Assembly (NCBI RefSeq): GCF_012911925.1
Contig: NZ_JAAXKY010000008.1
Location: 1-64,000, forward strand
Origin: Pseudonocardia xinjiangensis
GTDB taxonomy: Bacteria; Actinomycetota; Actinomycetes; Mycobacteriales; Pseudonocardiaceae
DNA: 64,000 nucleotides
Reading direction: 5' to 3'
Position numbers and translations under genes: made by a program. The notes below the pieces were generated by a model. The model made no database searches. It saw only the letters and a list, made by a program, of their open reading frames with translations, and was not told the origin of the DNA. This document shows, one piece after another, positions 38,632 through 47,328 of this stretch. Position 1 is the first letter of the stretch; every line of letters begins with the position of its first letter.

Positions 38632-40209
38632 TCAGGCTCCGACGAGATCGGTCGCCCACGAGGCCGGGAGCTCCGCTGGGCCGAACCAGCGCGCGAGAGC
38701 CGATCGGAGACCGTCGGCGTCGATTCCGGCCCAGGCGACGTAGCCATCGGGACGGATGAGCAGAGCAGCCGGCGCACCAGTCGTCGCAGCGGCCGCGCGG
38801 ACGTACTTGACCCGGTCGGTCCAGTGTGAGGTGGCGGCGGCGAGCTCACCGCCTTCGCTGAGGTCGAGCAGCACGGCGCGGCCGTCGCGCTGGAACTCGG
38901 CAATACGGTGCCGTCGGCCGTCGGCGGTGCAGAGGTCGAGATTCGGGGCGAACCGGCCCGTCGGGCCCGCGGGATCCTCGTCCCCCATGTCGAGCCGCAC
39001 GTCGCTGCCGGCCATCAGGTCGGCGACGAGTTGGACGTTCTCGACCCGATCGAGCATCTCCCCGAACAACTCGCGGAGGGCCGTGGTCGGACCTCCCGGC
39101 GCCATCAGGGCGGTCTGGGCCTGGGTCTGCATGAACACCCTGCGCCCGATCGCGAGCCGCTCGGACTCGTACGTGTCGAGCAGACCCGGCGACGCCCATC
39201 CCTGGACGTCGGCGGCGAGCTTCCACGCCAGGTTGGCCGCGTCCTGCAGGCCCAGGTTGAGCCCGGGACCACCGGAGGCGGAGTGGACGTGGGCGGCATC
39301 GCCTGCGAGGAAGACCCGGCCGGCGCGGTAGCGCTCGGCGATACGGGTATTGCACCCCGACAACCGGCGGAGCAGGCCCGGTTCGTCACCGGAGGCCGGT
39401 GCGAGCGACGGCCGCACGCCGAGGATCCTCTCGACGCTGTCCTCCATCTCGGTCATGGTCATCGGGGCGCCAGACCCGGGGGAGTCGCCTGCCGGCTCGT
39501 CCTCCCATTCCGTGGTGGTCAGATGAGGCCGCTGCGGGTCGAACGGCGCCAGCGTGAACACTCCGCGCTCGGTGCGGTGGAACTGCGGGGAGATCTCACC
39601 CAGCCCAGCGACCACGAGCCGGCCCGCAGCGGTGAACCGGAAGGTGTCACTTGGGGCGATGATGGCCGACCGGCTGACGATGTGGTCGTCGGTGATCCCG
39701 GGGAAGGCGACGCCCATCTGCTTGCGCACGACACTGCGCGCACCGTCGCAACCGACGAGGTACCGCGCCGAGATCGTGCTCGTCCCAGCCTGATCGCGGA
39801 CCTCGACGTCGACCTGCGCGGCGTCCTGGGCGAACGACCGGACCTCACAGCCTCGTCGGATCTCCACCCCCAGCTCGGTCGCCCGCTCCGTGAGGACCCT
39901 CTCGAACTTCCGCTGGTAGCAGGGGAGCAGGTACATCGGGTTGTCATCTCCGAGGACCCGCAGCCGGAGGGGCAGGGCTCCGAAGAAGAAGCCGGGGGCC
40001 GGGATGGGCAACCCACGACCGCCGCAGCGCTCGAACAGACCGCGGTGGTCGAGCAACCGCACGACCTGCCCGGTCAGACCGTGGGCCTTGTCCGTGATGA
40101 CCGGCTCGGTCAGACGTTCCAGGACCAGGGGGCGCGCGCCCGCGAGCCGCAGCTCGCAGGCGAGAAAGAGGCCGACAGGGCCGGACCCCACGACGACGAC
40201 GTCATACAT
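38632..40209 (-). CDS. FAD-dependent aromatic monooxygenase
   Basis: The 525-residue group A flavoprotein hydroxylase has FAD motif VVGSGPVGLFLACEL, the DG motif LVGCDGARS, the GD motif RVFLAGDAAHVHSASGGPG, and a C-terminal thioredoxin-like domain (from about residue 400) typical of the RdmE/PgaE/Rox branch. It hydroxylates an aromatic or polyketide substrate using NAD(P)H and oxygen. ATG at 40209 follows GGAAGGAAC. It forms an operon with the MFS exporter. Confidence 0.9.
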   Translation of the reverse strand: MYDVVVVGSGPVGLFLACELRLAGARPLVLERLTEPVITDKAHGLTGQVVRLLDHRGLFERCGGRGLPIPAPGFFFGALPLRLRVLGDDNPMYLLPCYQRKFERVLTERATELGVEIRRGCEVRSFAQDAAQVDVEVRDQAGTSTISARYLVGCDGARSVVRKQMGVAFPGITDDHIVSRSAIIAPSDTFRFTAAGRLVVAGLGEISPQFHRTERGVFTLAPFDPQRPHLTTTEWEDEPAGDSPGSGAPMTMTEMEDSVERILGVRPSLAPASGDEPGLLRRLSGCNTRIAERYRAGRVFLAGDAAHVHSASGGPGLNLGLQDAANLAWKLAADVQGWASPGLLDTYESERLAIGRRVFMQTQAQTALMAPGGPTTALRELFGEMLDRVENVQLVADLMAGSDVRLDMGDEDPAGPTGRFAPNLDLCTADGRRHRIAEFQRDGRAVLLDLSEGGELAAATSHWTDRVKYVRAAAATTGAPAALLIRPDGYVAWAGIDADGLRSALARWFGPAELPASWATDLVGA

Positions 40210-40249
40210 GGTTGGTTGTTCCTTCCGTGGGTGAATGGCGCCGCTGGGG

Positions 40250-40560
40250 CGGGGAGACGCAGCCCCGCGCCGAGCTGGCGGAACGCGTCGCGCAGGAGCG
40301 GGACGAGCGGGATTCCAGGTTCGCTTCTGGTCCAGAAGTCGAGGACGAACAGCTGCGTGGTGAGGCCGGCATTCGCGACGAGGCCGGGGTAGGCGTCCCG
40401 AGCGGGATCGACACCGATGCGCTCAGCGATGGCCGAGGCAAGCTCCTCGGTCGCGGCCCTCGAGCCCCGAACGATCGCGGCCTGCAGCTCGAGCGCGCAG
40501 CACCGCACCCAGCGCCTCTCGGTCGTCGTCGGGACGACCGTGGTGAGGCTGCGGCTTGAC
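40250..40560 (-). pseudogene. TetR regulator ligand-domain fragment
   Basis: In one frame the sequence reads TTVVPTTTERRWVRCCALEL then QAAIVRGSRAATEELASAIA, YPGLVANAGLTTQLFVLDFW and LRDAFRQLGAGLRLP, which is the C-terminal ligand domain of a TetR protein. There is no DNA-binding N-terminus: upstream the frame hits a stop at about 40614, and an ATG with a good ribosome binding site there opens a different frame. The C-terminal stop is displaced into the next gene. It is probably the dead regulator of the monooxygenase/exporter pair. Confidence 0.7.
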
Positions 40561-40640
40561 CGTGCCTTCGTCGTCGCCGTTCTCGCCGTCGTCGGCGTCG
40601 GCGTTGTCAGTCATGAGGAGGTCCTTCCTGGAGGGTGGAC

Positions 40641-41399
40641 TCAGACGTCGCGCGTCCGGAGCGCGACGTGGGCAGCGGCCACGGCGGCCACGGCGGCCAC
40701 GGTCAGGAGTCCAGATCCGAGCCCGGGGGCGAGCGCGCCGTCCACGGGTACGACGGTGTAGGCGGCCTGCCCGGCGGTGGTCGGCCAGTAGCGGGCGAAG
40801 GCGTCGCCGAGGGCCCCGGGCAGAGCTGGAGCGATGGCGGGCACCAGGAGCAGGACACCGACGAGCACGGCGAGGCTGCCGGTGCTCGAGCGGGTCAGGG
40901 TTCCGACGGCGAGGCCGATGAGGGCAACGAGGGTCAGGTAGAGCGTGGCGGCGACGAGCGCACCCGCGACGCCGGGGTCGCCGGTGCCGGCGACGGGCAG
41001 TCCCGCGCCACCGAGCAGGAGCTGCACCGCGGTGAAGCTGAGCAGCGTCGTGGCGAGGCCAGTGGCGAGCGCAACGGCGGCGACCACCGTGGTCTTCGCC
41101 GCGAGCAGCCGGGAACGGGACGGCGTAGTCGTGAGGCTGGTGCCGATCATCCCGGTGCCGTACTCGGCGGTGACGGCGAGCGCGCCGAGCATGCCGATGA
41201 CCAGCTGCGCGAACAGGAAACCCTTCAGGCTGGCCGCGGTCGGGTCCCAGCCGTCGGGCAGCCCGGACTGTGCCGCGGCGAGCAGGTCAGACGCACCGAG
41301 CACGCTGAGCGCGACACCGGCGGCGACGGTGCTCAGGGCGGCGATCCAGGTGCTGCGGACGCTGCGGAGCTTGGTCCATTCGGAGCGCAGAAGGTTCAT
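40641..41399 (-). CDS. ABC transporter permease (ABC-2 type)
   Basis: The 252-residue protein begins MNLLRSEWTKLRSVRSTW, typical of actinobacterial ABC-2 permeases, and has six hydrophobic spans (TAEYGTGMIGTSL after span 2). It forms an exporter with the ATPase encoded immediately upstream; its ATG at 41399 overlaps that gene's stop (ATGA). The substrate is unknown; drug or peptide export is the usual guess. Confidence 0.92.
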   Translation of the reverse strand: MNLLRSEWTKLRSVRSTWIAALSTVAAGVALSVLGASDLLAAAQSGLPDGWDPTAASLKGFLFAQLVIGMLGALAVTAEYGTGMIGTSLTTTPSRSRLLAAKTTVVAAVALATGLATTLLSFTAVQLLLGGAGLPVAGTGDPGVAGALVAATLYLTLVALIGLAVGTLTRSSTGSLAVLVGVLLLVPAIAPALPGALGDAFARYWPTTAGQAAYTVVPVDGALAPGLGSGLLTVAAVAAVAAAHVALRTRDV

Positions 41400-42340
41400 G
41401 CCGCCCGGCTTTCATGGTCGGTGACGTCGTGGGTAAGTCGGAGGAAGACGTCCTCGAGCGACTCGCGAACGCGGCCGAGCTCGTCAAGGGCGATCCCCTC
41501 GGCCGCGGCGACCCGGCCGACCTCGGTGGTGTCGGCTCCGGTGACACGCAGGCCGTGCCCAGCGGATTCGAACGCGATGCGCGCTCGACCCAGTGCCCGC
41601 GCGAGGCCGTCGAGGTCCGGGGCGCTGACCATGACCGCCTGAGCCGTGTGGGTTTGTACGAACTCGGCGAGGGAGGATTCGGCGACGAGACGGCCCCGGT
41701 CGATGACGACGAGATCGTCCGCGGTCAGCTCCATCTCCGACATCAGGTGACTGGAGAACAGGATGGTGCGGCCCTCGGCGGCGAGGTTCCGCATCAGGGA
41801 GCGCATCCAGCGGATGCCCTCGGGGTCCAGGCCGTTGAGCGGCTCATCGAGCACCAGGACCCCGGGGTCTCCGAGCAGGGCCGTCGCGATGCCCAGACGC
41901 TGGTGCATCCCGAGGGAGAACTCTCCCGCACGGCGGCGGCCCGCGTCGGTCAGCCCGACAAGATCCAGCACCTGTTCGACGCGTCGCCTGCCCAGCCCCG
42001 CGGCCTGGGCGAAGACGAGCAGGTGGTCGAACGCAGAGCGGTGCGGATGGACCGCGCGGGCGTCGAGGAGGGCGCCGACGGTCCGTGCAGGGTCGGGGAG
42101 GTCGGCGATGTGCTGCCCGCCGATCGTGATCGCGCCCTGCGTCGGCCTGGTCAGCCCTAGGAGCATCCGCAGCGTCGTGCTCTTGCCGGCTCCGTTGGGG
42201 CCGAGGAAGCCGGTGACGGCACCCGGCCGCACGGTGAACGACAGCCGGTCGACCACGACCGTGTTGCCGTACCACTTCGTCAGGGCGCGCGCATGAACGC
42301 CGGGGGGAGAGGTCGTCGGATCCGCCAGTAGCACGCTCAT
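41396..42340 (-). CDS. ABC transporter ATP-binding protein
   Basis: The 314-residue protein has Walker A GPNGAGKST, signature FSLGMHQRL (a variant of LSGGQ), Walker B VLVLDEPLNGLD and the H-loop SSHLM. It is the DrrA/CcmA-like type that pairs with ABC-2 permeases. Its start lies 4 bases from a palindromic operator shared with the divergent TetR gene, so expression is probably repressed by that protein. Confidence 0.95.
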   Translation of the reverse strand: MSVLLADPTTSPPGVHARALTKWYGNTVVVDRLSFTVRPGAVTGFLGPNGAGKSTTLRMLLGLTRPTQGAITIGGQHIADLPDPARTVGALLDARAVHPHRSAFDHLLVFAQAAGLGRRRVEQVLDLVGLTDAGRRRAGEFSLGMHQRLGIATALLGDPGVLVLDEPLNGLDPEGIRWMRSLMRNLAAEGRTILFSSHLMSEMELTADDLVVIDRGRLVAESSLAEFVQTHTAQAVMVSAPDLDGLARALGRARIAFESAGHGLRVTGADTTEVGRVAAAEGIALDELGRVRESLEDVFLRLTHDVTDHESRAA

Positions 42341-42343
42341 AAA

Positions 42344-42363
42344 ACTACACGGTGCAGTGTAGT
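42344..42363. promoter_or_regulatory. TetR operator palindrome
   Basis: ACTACACGGTGCAGTGTAGT contains inverted half-sites ACTACAC and GTGTAGT around a 6-base centre. It sits in the 47-base gap between the divergent ABC exporter and TetR genes, so one bound dimer pair would repress both. Confidence 0.85.
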
Positions 42364-42387
42364 AACGCCTGAGATTATGCTGAGGTC

Positions 42388-43023
42388 ATGGCCGAGACGA
42401 TGGAGGGGACGCAGGTGTCCCGGCGCCGGATGCGGTCCGAGCGCAAGCGAGCGGCCATCCTGGACGCGGCCGAGGCTCTGTTCGTTTCCGAGGGGTACGA
42501 ACGCACGAGCGTCGACGCGATCGCGGCCCGTGCGGTGGTATCCAAGCGGACGGTCTACGACTATTTCGAGGACAAGCAGGGGCTCTTCCTGCGCGTGCTC
42601 GAGCGGGTCGACGACGCGCTGGTGGCAGCCGTGCGGGAGGCGATAGAGCAGGAGATCACCGAGGGCCGTGATCTGCGGGAGGCGCTGACGGCCTTCGCAT
42701 CACACGTGGCGACGGAGACGTTTCCTTCGTCGACCTACGTGACGTTTCGCCGATTGGGTTCCCCACGCGGCGCGATCCCCCCGTCGGCGGAGCACGTGCG
42801 TGACCGACCCGAGCGGCTGCTCGAGGAGCGTTTCGCACGACTCGCCGCCAGCGGGCAGCTGAGGGTGCCCGACCCGCGACGGGCAGTGCAGCACTTCACC
42901 GCCCTGACCATTGCGCTCGCCCTGGACGCAACAGACGACGAACCGGCCGCCGCGGCAGGACAGGCGGAGATCGCCGCGATCATCAGCGACGGGGTGGACG
43001 CATTCCTGCGGGCCTACCGCTGA
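42388..43023 (+). CDS. TetR/AcrR family regulator of the ABC exporter
   Basis: The 211-residue protein has an N-terminal TetR DNA-binding domain: AAILDAAEALFVSEGYERTS then VDAIAARAVVSKRTVYDYFEDK. The C-terminal ligand domain ends in DGVDAFLRAYR. It is divergent from the ABC exporter genes with a shared palindrome, which implies autoregulation and control of the exporter. ATG at 42388 gives the usual length. Confidence 0.93.
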   Translation: MAETMEGTQVSRRRMRSERKRAAILDAAEALFVSEGYERTSVDAIAARAVVSKRTVYDYFEDKQGLFLRVLERVDDALVAAVREAIEQEITEGRDLREALTAFASHVATETFPSSTYVTFRRLGSPRGAIPPSAEHVRDRPERLLEERFARLAASGQLRVPDPRRAVQHFTALTIALALDATDDEPAAAAGQAEIAAIISDGVDAFLRAYR

Positions 43024-43601
43024 CGGGACGACCCTGCCGGAACACGAAGAGGCAGTGCCGCTGGTTCACCGGCCCGCACGCCCGCCAGCGCTACCTACCA
43101 GGGGACCAGCCGTGCCCAAGCATCCGCGCGCGCAATCGCGCAGTGCGACCCCCCGGCGACGGTTCGTGCCGTGCGACGCCTACTCGTCCTGCGTCGGGGA
43201 TGCCTTCGACAACGCGCTGGCCGAGTCGATGATCGGGCTGTTCAAGACCGAGCTGATCAAGCCGGGCGGGCCCTGGAAGACCGTCGAGCAGGTCGAGATC
43301 GCCACCCTCGAGTACATCGACTGGTTCAACCACCGCCGACTATTCGAAACCTGCGGCGACATCCCACCGGTCGAACTTGAGGCAGCGCGCACTACCGTCA
43401 ACACGCCGCCTTCGCCGAGGCCGGCCATTCAACCCCGTAGGTCTCCCGACAAGCCGGGGCGGTTCATCATCAGATCTGATCTGTACCTGATCCGTCTCAT
43501 TGGGTTCTGATCCGCCCGGGGCGAGGGTAGGGGTAACCCCCGCCCCGACTGGGTGGTCAGCGGGCCCGAGCGGGATCGGGAAACCACCAAGAATCATCTC
43601 C
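43024..43601. other. Region between TetR and lipoprotein hydrolase genes
   Basis: It holds the IS3 transposase fragment (43174-43390) and nothing else recognisable. The bases before the lipoprotein gene are GC-rich with the possible hairpin GGGGCGAGGGTAGGGGTAAC / CCCCCGCCCC near 43519-43545. Confidence 0.5.
43174..43390 (+). pseudogene. IS3-family transposase C-terminal fragment
   Basis: One frame reads CVGDAFDNALAESMIGLFKT, ELIKPGGPWKTVEQVEIATL and EYIDWFNHRRLFETCGDIPP, the end of an IS3 OrfB DDE domain including the catalytic Glu (ALAES). The rest of the gene and the terminal repeats are absent. Confidence 0.88.
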
Positions 43602-44549
43602 ATGAGCACGCAGACAATGTCCCGGTTCCGCCGGGCCGCCCTCGCCCTCGTCCTGCCCGTCGCCGTGGTGGGGGCGGTCGCCGCGTGCGGTGATTCGGCG
43701 GCGCCGAAAGCGGCGCCCGCGGCCGGCCCGGCCGCCTCGGCTTCCGAGGTCTCGACTGACGCAGCCGGCCCGGCAAACTCGGCCCCCGCGGCGGACCTGC
43801 ACATGATCGCCCACGACGGGCACCGGCTCGCCTTCCACCTCACCCCCGGGCATTCTCCCACCCTCGTGCTGGACGCCGGCGGCGGCGAGGACTCCTCCTA
43901 TTGGGATGCCCTGGTGGCTCAGCTGTGGCAGGCCACCGGGTCGCAGATCATCACCTACGACCGGGCGGGTATGGGCGCCAGCGACGAGGTGAAGGGCCCC
44001 TGGGACGGCCGGGCCGCCGCCTCCGACCTGCAGGCCGGTCTGCGTGAGCTCGGCGTCACCCGGGACGTGGTCCTCGTGTCCCACTCGCAGGCGGGGGAGG
44101 TTGCCACCTACTTCGCCCGCGCAAACCCGGGCGTGCTCTCCGGGGCGGTGCTCGTCGACGCCAACCTGCCGCAGTTCTTCACCGATACGCAGATCCAACG
44201 CATCGTCGCGCTCACCGCGCCGCAGATCGAAGCGCTCATGAAGCAGCCATCGACGAAGGAGAACCGTCAGCTCATCGGCACGGCCGAGGACTTCGGTCCC
44301 ACGCACCAGGCGTACCACAAGGTCTCCTGGCCGGACAGCGTCCCAGTCACCGTCATCGTGGCGGAGAAGACGCCCTTCGACGGATCCGCGCAGGACGCCC
44401 AGCGCTGGCGGGACGCGGCCGCCACGTTCGTGGCCGCCGGCCCCGGCCGGACACTCGTCACCGCCCAGGGAAGCTCGCACGACGTCCCCAAGGACAAGCC
44501 CGCCCTGGTGCTCAACGAAATCGAGCAGATGGCCGCCACCGCCAAGTGA
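43602..44549 (+). CDS. Alpha/beta hydrolase lipoprotein
   Basis: The 315-residue protein has a lipoprotein signal (ALALVLPVAVVGAVAAC, Cys near residue 27), an Ala/Ser/Pro linker, and an alpha/beta hydrolase fold from about residue 65. Seen: YDRAGMGASD, nucleophile in SHSQAGEVA (serine elbow S-x-S-x-A/G), and the C-terminal His in GSSHDVP. It should be membrane-anchored and face outward; substrate unknown. ATG at 43602 is used. Confidence 0.85.
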   Translation: MSTQTMSRFRRAALALVLPVAVVGAVAACGDSAAPKAAPAAGPAASASEVSTDAAGPANSAPAADLHMIAHDGHRLAFHLTPGHSPTLVLDAGGGEDSSYWDALVAQLWQATGSQIITYDRAGMGASDEVKGPWDGRAAASDLQAGLRELGVTRDVVLVSHSQAGEVATYFARANPGVLSGAVLVDANLPQFFTDTQIQRIVALTAPQIEALMKQPSTKENRQLIGTAEDFGPTHQAYHKVSWPDSVPVTVIVAEKTPFDGSAQDAQRWRDAAATFVAAGPGRTLVTAQGSSHDVPKDKPALVLNEIEQMAATAK

Positions 44550-44570
44550 CGGCCATCGTGCCGGCGGGAG

Positions 44571-44787
44571 TCAGGGGCGGCGAGCCGAATTGACCGTCTT
44601 CGCCGGGTCGCGCTCGGCCACCGGGCCGAGCGCGTCGTCGATCGCCTTCGGCAGGTCGGGCTCCAGCCGTACGCCCGCGGCCTTGACGTTGTCGCGGACC
44701 TGTTCCGGACGGGAGGCACCGATGATGGCCGCGGAGTCGTTCCGCAGCACCCACGCCACCGCCGTGCTCGCCTGCGCAGACGCGGCG
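44571..44787 (-). pseudogene. Aldo/keto reductase C-terminal fragment
   Basis: The frame reads AQASTAVAWVLRNDSAAIIG, ASRPEQVRDNVKAAGVRLEP and DLPKAIDDALGPVAE, the C-terminal region of an AKR (the usual Q-A/L-AW-L...IPG-R...N pattern). Upstream in-frame residues are unrelated, so about 250 residues are missing. Confidence 0.8.
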
Positions 44788-44927
44788 CTGTGATCAGGAC
44801 AGCCCTCCTGGCCGGTGTTCGCCGTAAGTGTCCGCGACTCCCGCTCGATCTGGCAGGCATCTGGCACGCGCGGGACGCGGTCAGCCGCGCGCGATAAACC
44901 CGGCGACGTCGGTGGTCATCCGCCGCG

Positions 44928-45068
44928 TACGGCACCGACGTCGACCTCGACGTGATCCGCGCGTGGTGGTCGTTGCGAAGCCTGGTGGGGGTCCGCTGGC
45001 TGGTCGAGCACGGCTTCGATCCGTCCGCGCCAGGCTGCGAGGTCGACGTGCTGAGAGCCCGGATGTGA
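44928..45068 (+). pseudogene. Aminoglycoside phosphotransferase-like C-terminal fragment
   Basis: A frame of 46 codons reads YGTDVDLDVIRAWWSLRSLV, GVRWLVEHGFDPSAP and GCEVDVLRARM, then stops. The WW-LRSL--VRWL-EHGFDP pattern matches the C-terminus of an APH-family kinase as I remember it. No upstream catalytic domain is present. Confidence 0.6.
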
Positions 45069-45213
45069 GACTGCACGAGCCCGACGGCTACGAGAGCCGT
45101 TCCGCCGTATCGAGCGAAGCGCGTCGTCTTCCGGACCGACGAGGTCATGGTCCTCGAAGATTCCGGCAGCCGGTCGGCGAGACCGGCAGCCGCCGCACGA
45201 CTCGGATCACGGC

Positions 45214-45367
45214 GGCCGTGGGCGCGCACGCCGATCAGCACCAGTAGGCACGGCTTGTGCTCTTCGACGCTGATGTTGACTTTGATCCCGTCGGCCCACA
45301 GGTTAGTCCACCCCGGGACAGCTCCGGGCGTGAAGTTGCGGTGCTCGGCCGTCCAGGCCTCGATCAT
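45214..45367 (-). pseudogene. IS256-family transposase fragment
   Basis: The frame from 45367 reads NLWADGIKVNISVEEHKPCL then LVLIGVRAHGR, like the catalytic region of IS256 transposases (DGV-V-V-...E-KLCLLVLIGV--DG). It ends in unrelated sequence within about 50 codons. Confidence 0.75.
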
Positions 45368-45448
45368 CTTGGTGCTCGACGCCCACCGTCTTGTGATGAT
45401 CCAGGGCTAGTATCCGCTGTTCACCCCTGGATAGAAGGAGCAGAGATC

Positions 45449-45679
45449 ATGGCATCCGGCGACGGCTCGTACATCTTTCCGGAGGAGCACAACAATTTTC
45501 TCGCTGACTACAAGGAGCTGCTGCAGCGGTACCCGGAGGCTGCAGCCCGGTTCGCTCTAGCGGATCTTGGTGATCGCGCGGCGGTCCCCGTCTCCGGCCC
45601 CGGCGCTCCAGTGTCGATCATTGAGTGCACGCCGCACGTTGGCGGCAAAGTTGATTGCCAAGAGGTCCACCTTCAGTAG
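45449..45679 (+). CDS. Hypothetical 76-residue protein
   Basis: Not recognised. The protein has a helical N-terminal half (FPEEHNNFLADYKELLQRYP then EAAARFALADLGDRA) and a C-terminal part with two cysteines (IECTPHVGGKVDCQEV). ATG at 45449 follows GAAGGAGCAGAGATC, a good ribosome binding site, and codon use is less G/C-biased than its neighbours. It sits intact among gene fragments. The size and two-cysteine tail would fit a modified-peptide precursor, but no maturation enzyme is nearby. Confidence 0.6.
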   Translation: MASGDGSYIFPEEHNNFLADYKELLQRYPEAAARFALADLGDRAAVPVSGPGAPVSIIECTPHVGGKVDCQEVHLQ

Positions 45680-45934
45680 GGGCGCGACCGTTTGAGAACC
45701 CCCTCTGATCAATCGGACGGGCCCGGTTGGCGGGTCGGGACCGGGATCGCCGCGCTGGGCCCGGCCGTGGCTGTGCCTCAGGGCTGCATATCGCGTCTGC
45801 CACTTGTTGTGCGTGCTTGAGGTCTGCCACGTGGTGTTCTCGGGTTCGCCGCGGTCGCAAACGCGCGCCGATGCATCTGGCAGGAACTCGACTTCCCCTC
45901 CTAGCCGCAGCCGGCCGGGCGGAGCAGTGCCGGT

Positions 45935-46234
45935 CTACAACCCCGGCGGCTCGATCGGACCAGGAGGCGGCACCCTGATCAGGCACATGGACAGGTTGAT
46001 GCCCGCGAGCTGACGGGCCTCCTCGCGCGCGGCCTCATCCGGGAGGCGCTCGGCATCATCCAACTCCGCGCGGAAAGCATCCCAACACGCTTGCTCACTG
46101 GGATCGCTCGGCAGCATTTGCGCTTGGTCGCGCCCGCCGGCGTCCCGCATCCGCGCTGCGGCGTCCACTAATGACCTGCCATAACCCTCGATCCGGTCTG
46201 CGTGACGGCGCAGCACGTCGTCCGTCCTGTCCAT
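45935..46234 (-). CDS. Hypothetical 99-residue protein
   Basis: Not recognised. The frame begins MDRTDDVLRRHADRIEGYGR and is highly charged and helical, with ELDDAERLPDEAAREEARQL and a C-terminal Pro-rich end. ATG at 46234 follows GGGAGGCACC. The downstream part (RVPPPGPIEPPGL) is atypical and could mark a displaced stop. Confidence 0.5.
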   Translation of the reverse strand: MDRTDDVLRRHADRIEGYGRSLVDAAARMRDAGGRDQAQMLPSDPSEQACWDAFRAELDDAERLPDEAAREEARQLAGINLSMCLIRVPPPGPIEPPGL

Positions 46235-46789
46235 TGGCGGTGCCTCCCTCGGATGGGGCCATACCGGTGAGCGATCCTCGCGGGTGCGTCAGCGGTTGAG
46301 CAACACCCACATCCTTGATGCGCCAAGTTGCGGTCTGTGTTCCCCGTTGCTCGGAGTCGAACGTATGGCCCCCGACTTCATGGCCGACGAGATCGAGCAC
46401 CACCTCCGGACCTACGTCGGGCGCTCCCCCGAAATGACCCACCGCCAACTCGGCGAGGACAGGTCGTTCCGCTCGTGTACTCCCCCCTGTTGGTGCTGCG
46501 CGCTGGCTCTCGGTGCCGCTGCCGGGTCCCCACTGCCGGGCGCGCGGCGACGGGGACCGGCCGGAGGCCGCACGCCCGCCCCGGTGCCGCAAGGCGCCCG
46601 GCAGCGGGCACAGCCCCGGCAGCGGCGCGGTAGGCGCCGCCTTGAACAGCTAGGGAAACTGGGCAGTCCCGGTACATGCTGAAAAGTAGGCCCGGTGCAG
46701 GTCGTGCCGGGCGATCGTGTCGTGCCGGGCGATGGTGTCTGCGCCGGAGCTGTCTCCACACCCTCCGCGTCCGTGCGTAGTCCGCGGCC
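46235..46789. other. Non-coding stretch
   Basis: No frame here shows a recognisable protein. The sequence around 46500-46630 is very GC-rich and proline/arginine-coding in all frames, which is not diagnostic. Confidence 0.5.
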
Positions 46790-47039
46790 CCTCGGTGTCG
46801 CTCGTCGAGCCCTCGCACTCCTCACTCGCTGGGCTTTTGCCCACCTGGATCTCCAGGTGATCCGGCTGTGGACTCACGCCGACAACGCCCCGTCCCGAGC
46901 AGCCGCGGAGAGAGCAGGCTTCTCCCGTAATCGGTCCGGGGACCGGCTGCGCGCGGTCAAGGGCGAAGTGTGGCCGACCGTCGCCTACGAGTTGCGTCGA
47001 CGCACAGCCGACAGCACGGCCCCTCCGCCGGAGCGGTGA
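46790..47039 (+). pseudogene. GNAT acetyltransferase C-terminal fragment
   Basis: The frame reads LGVARRALALLTRWAFAHLD, LQVIRLWTHADNAPSRAAAE and RAGFSRNRSGDRLRAV, the second half of a RimJ/RimL-like GNAT domain (N-x-x-S--A-E-AGF pattern). The first half, with most of the acetyl-CoA loop, is missing and upstream codons are unrelated. Confidence 0.75.
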
Positions 47040-47328
47040 TGCAGCCGGTCGTACCCCGCCCAAGTTCCGTTGCTTCCCCAGGTGGGCGTGTCAAGACCGA
47101 GTGAGGCTTTGGAAGCTGGATTCGTGCTCTCGTCGCAGCCATCCGTGCCAAAGATGTGACAAAGCATGAGGCCAAGAGGACAGAGGATCGGCGATCGCCG
47201 AAGGTCAAGCGCGATTCGGCGGCCAGCCGCCTACTCGTCTTCCGTGCGTCTCGCGCGGGCCTGAGCCATGGCCTGCCGATTCCGCGTTAGGGGATCAATG
47301 CGCCGCGTCGGCGGCGGGCGTGGCCGCC
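47040..47328. other. Intergenic, no gene seen
   Basis: Between the GNAT fragment and the convergent ccsB gene. Nothing recognisable; no strong hairpin was noticed. Confidence 0.4.

Larger units (their letters stand above)
44550..45448. other. Gene-fragment region
   Basis: These 900 bases hold C-terminal pieces of an aldo/keto reductase, an aminoglycoside phosphotransferase and an IS256 transposase, described separately. No intact gene was found. Confidence 0.6.
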
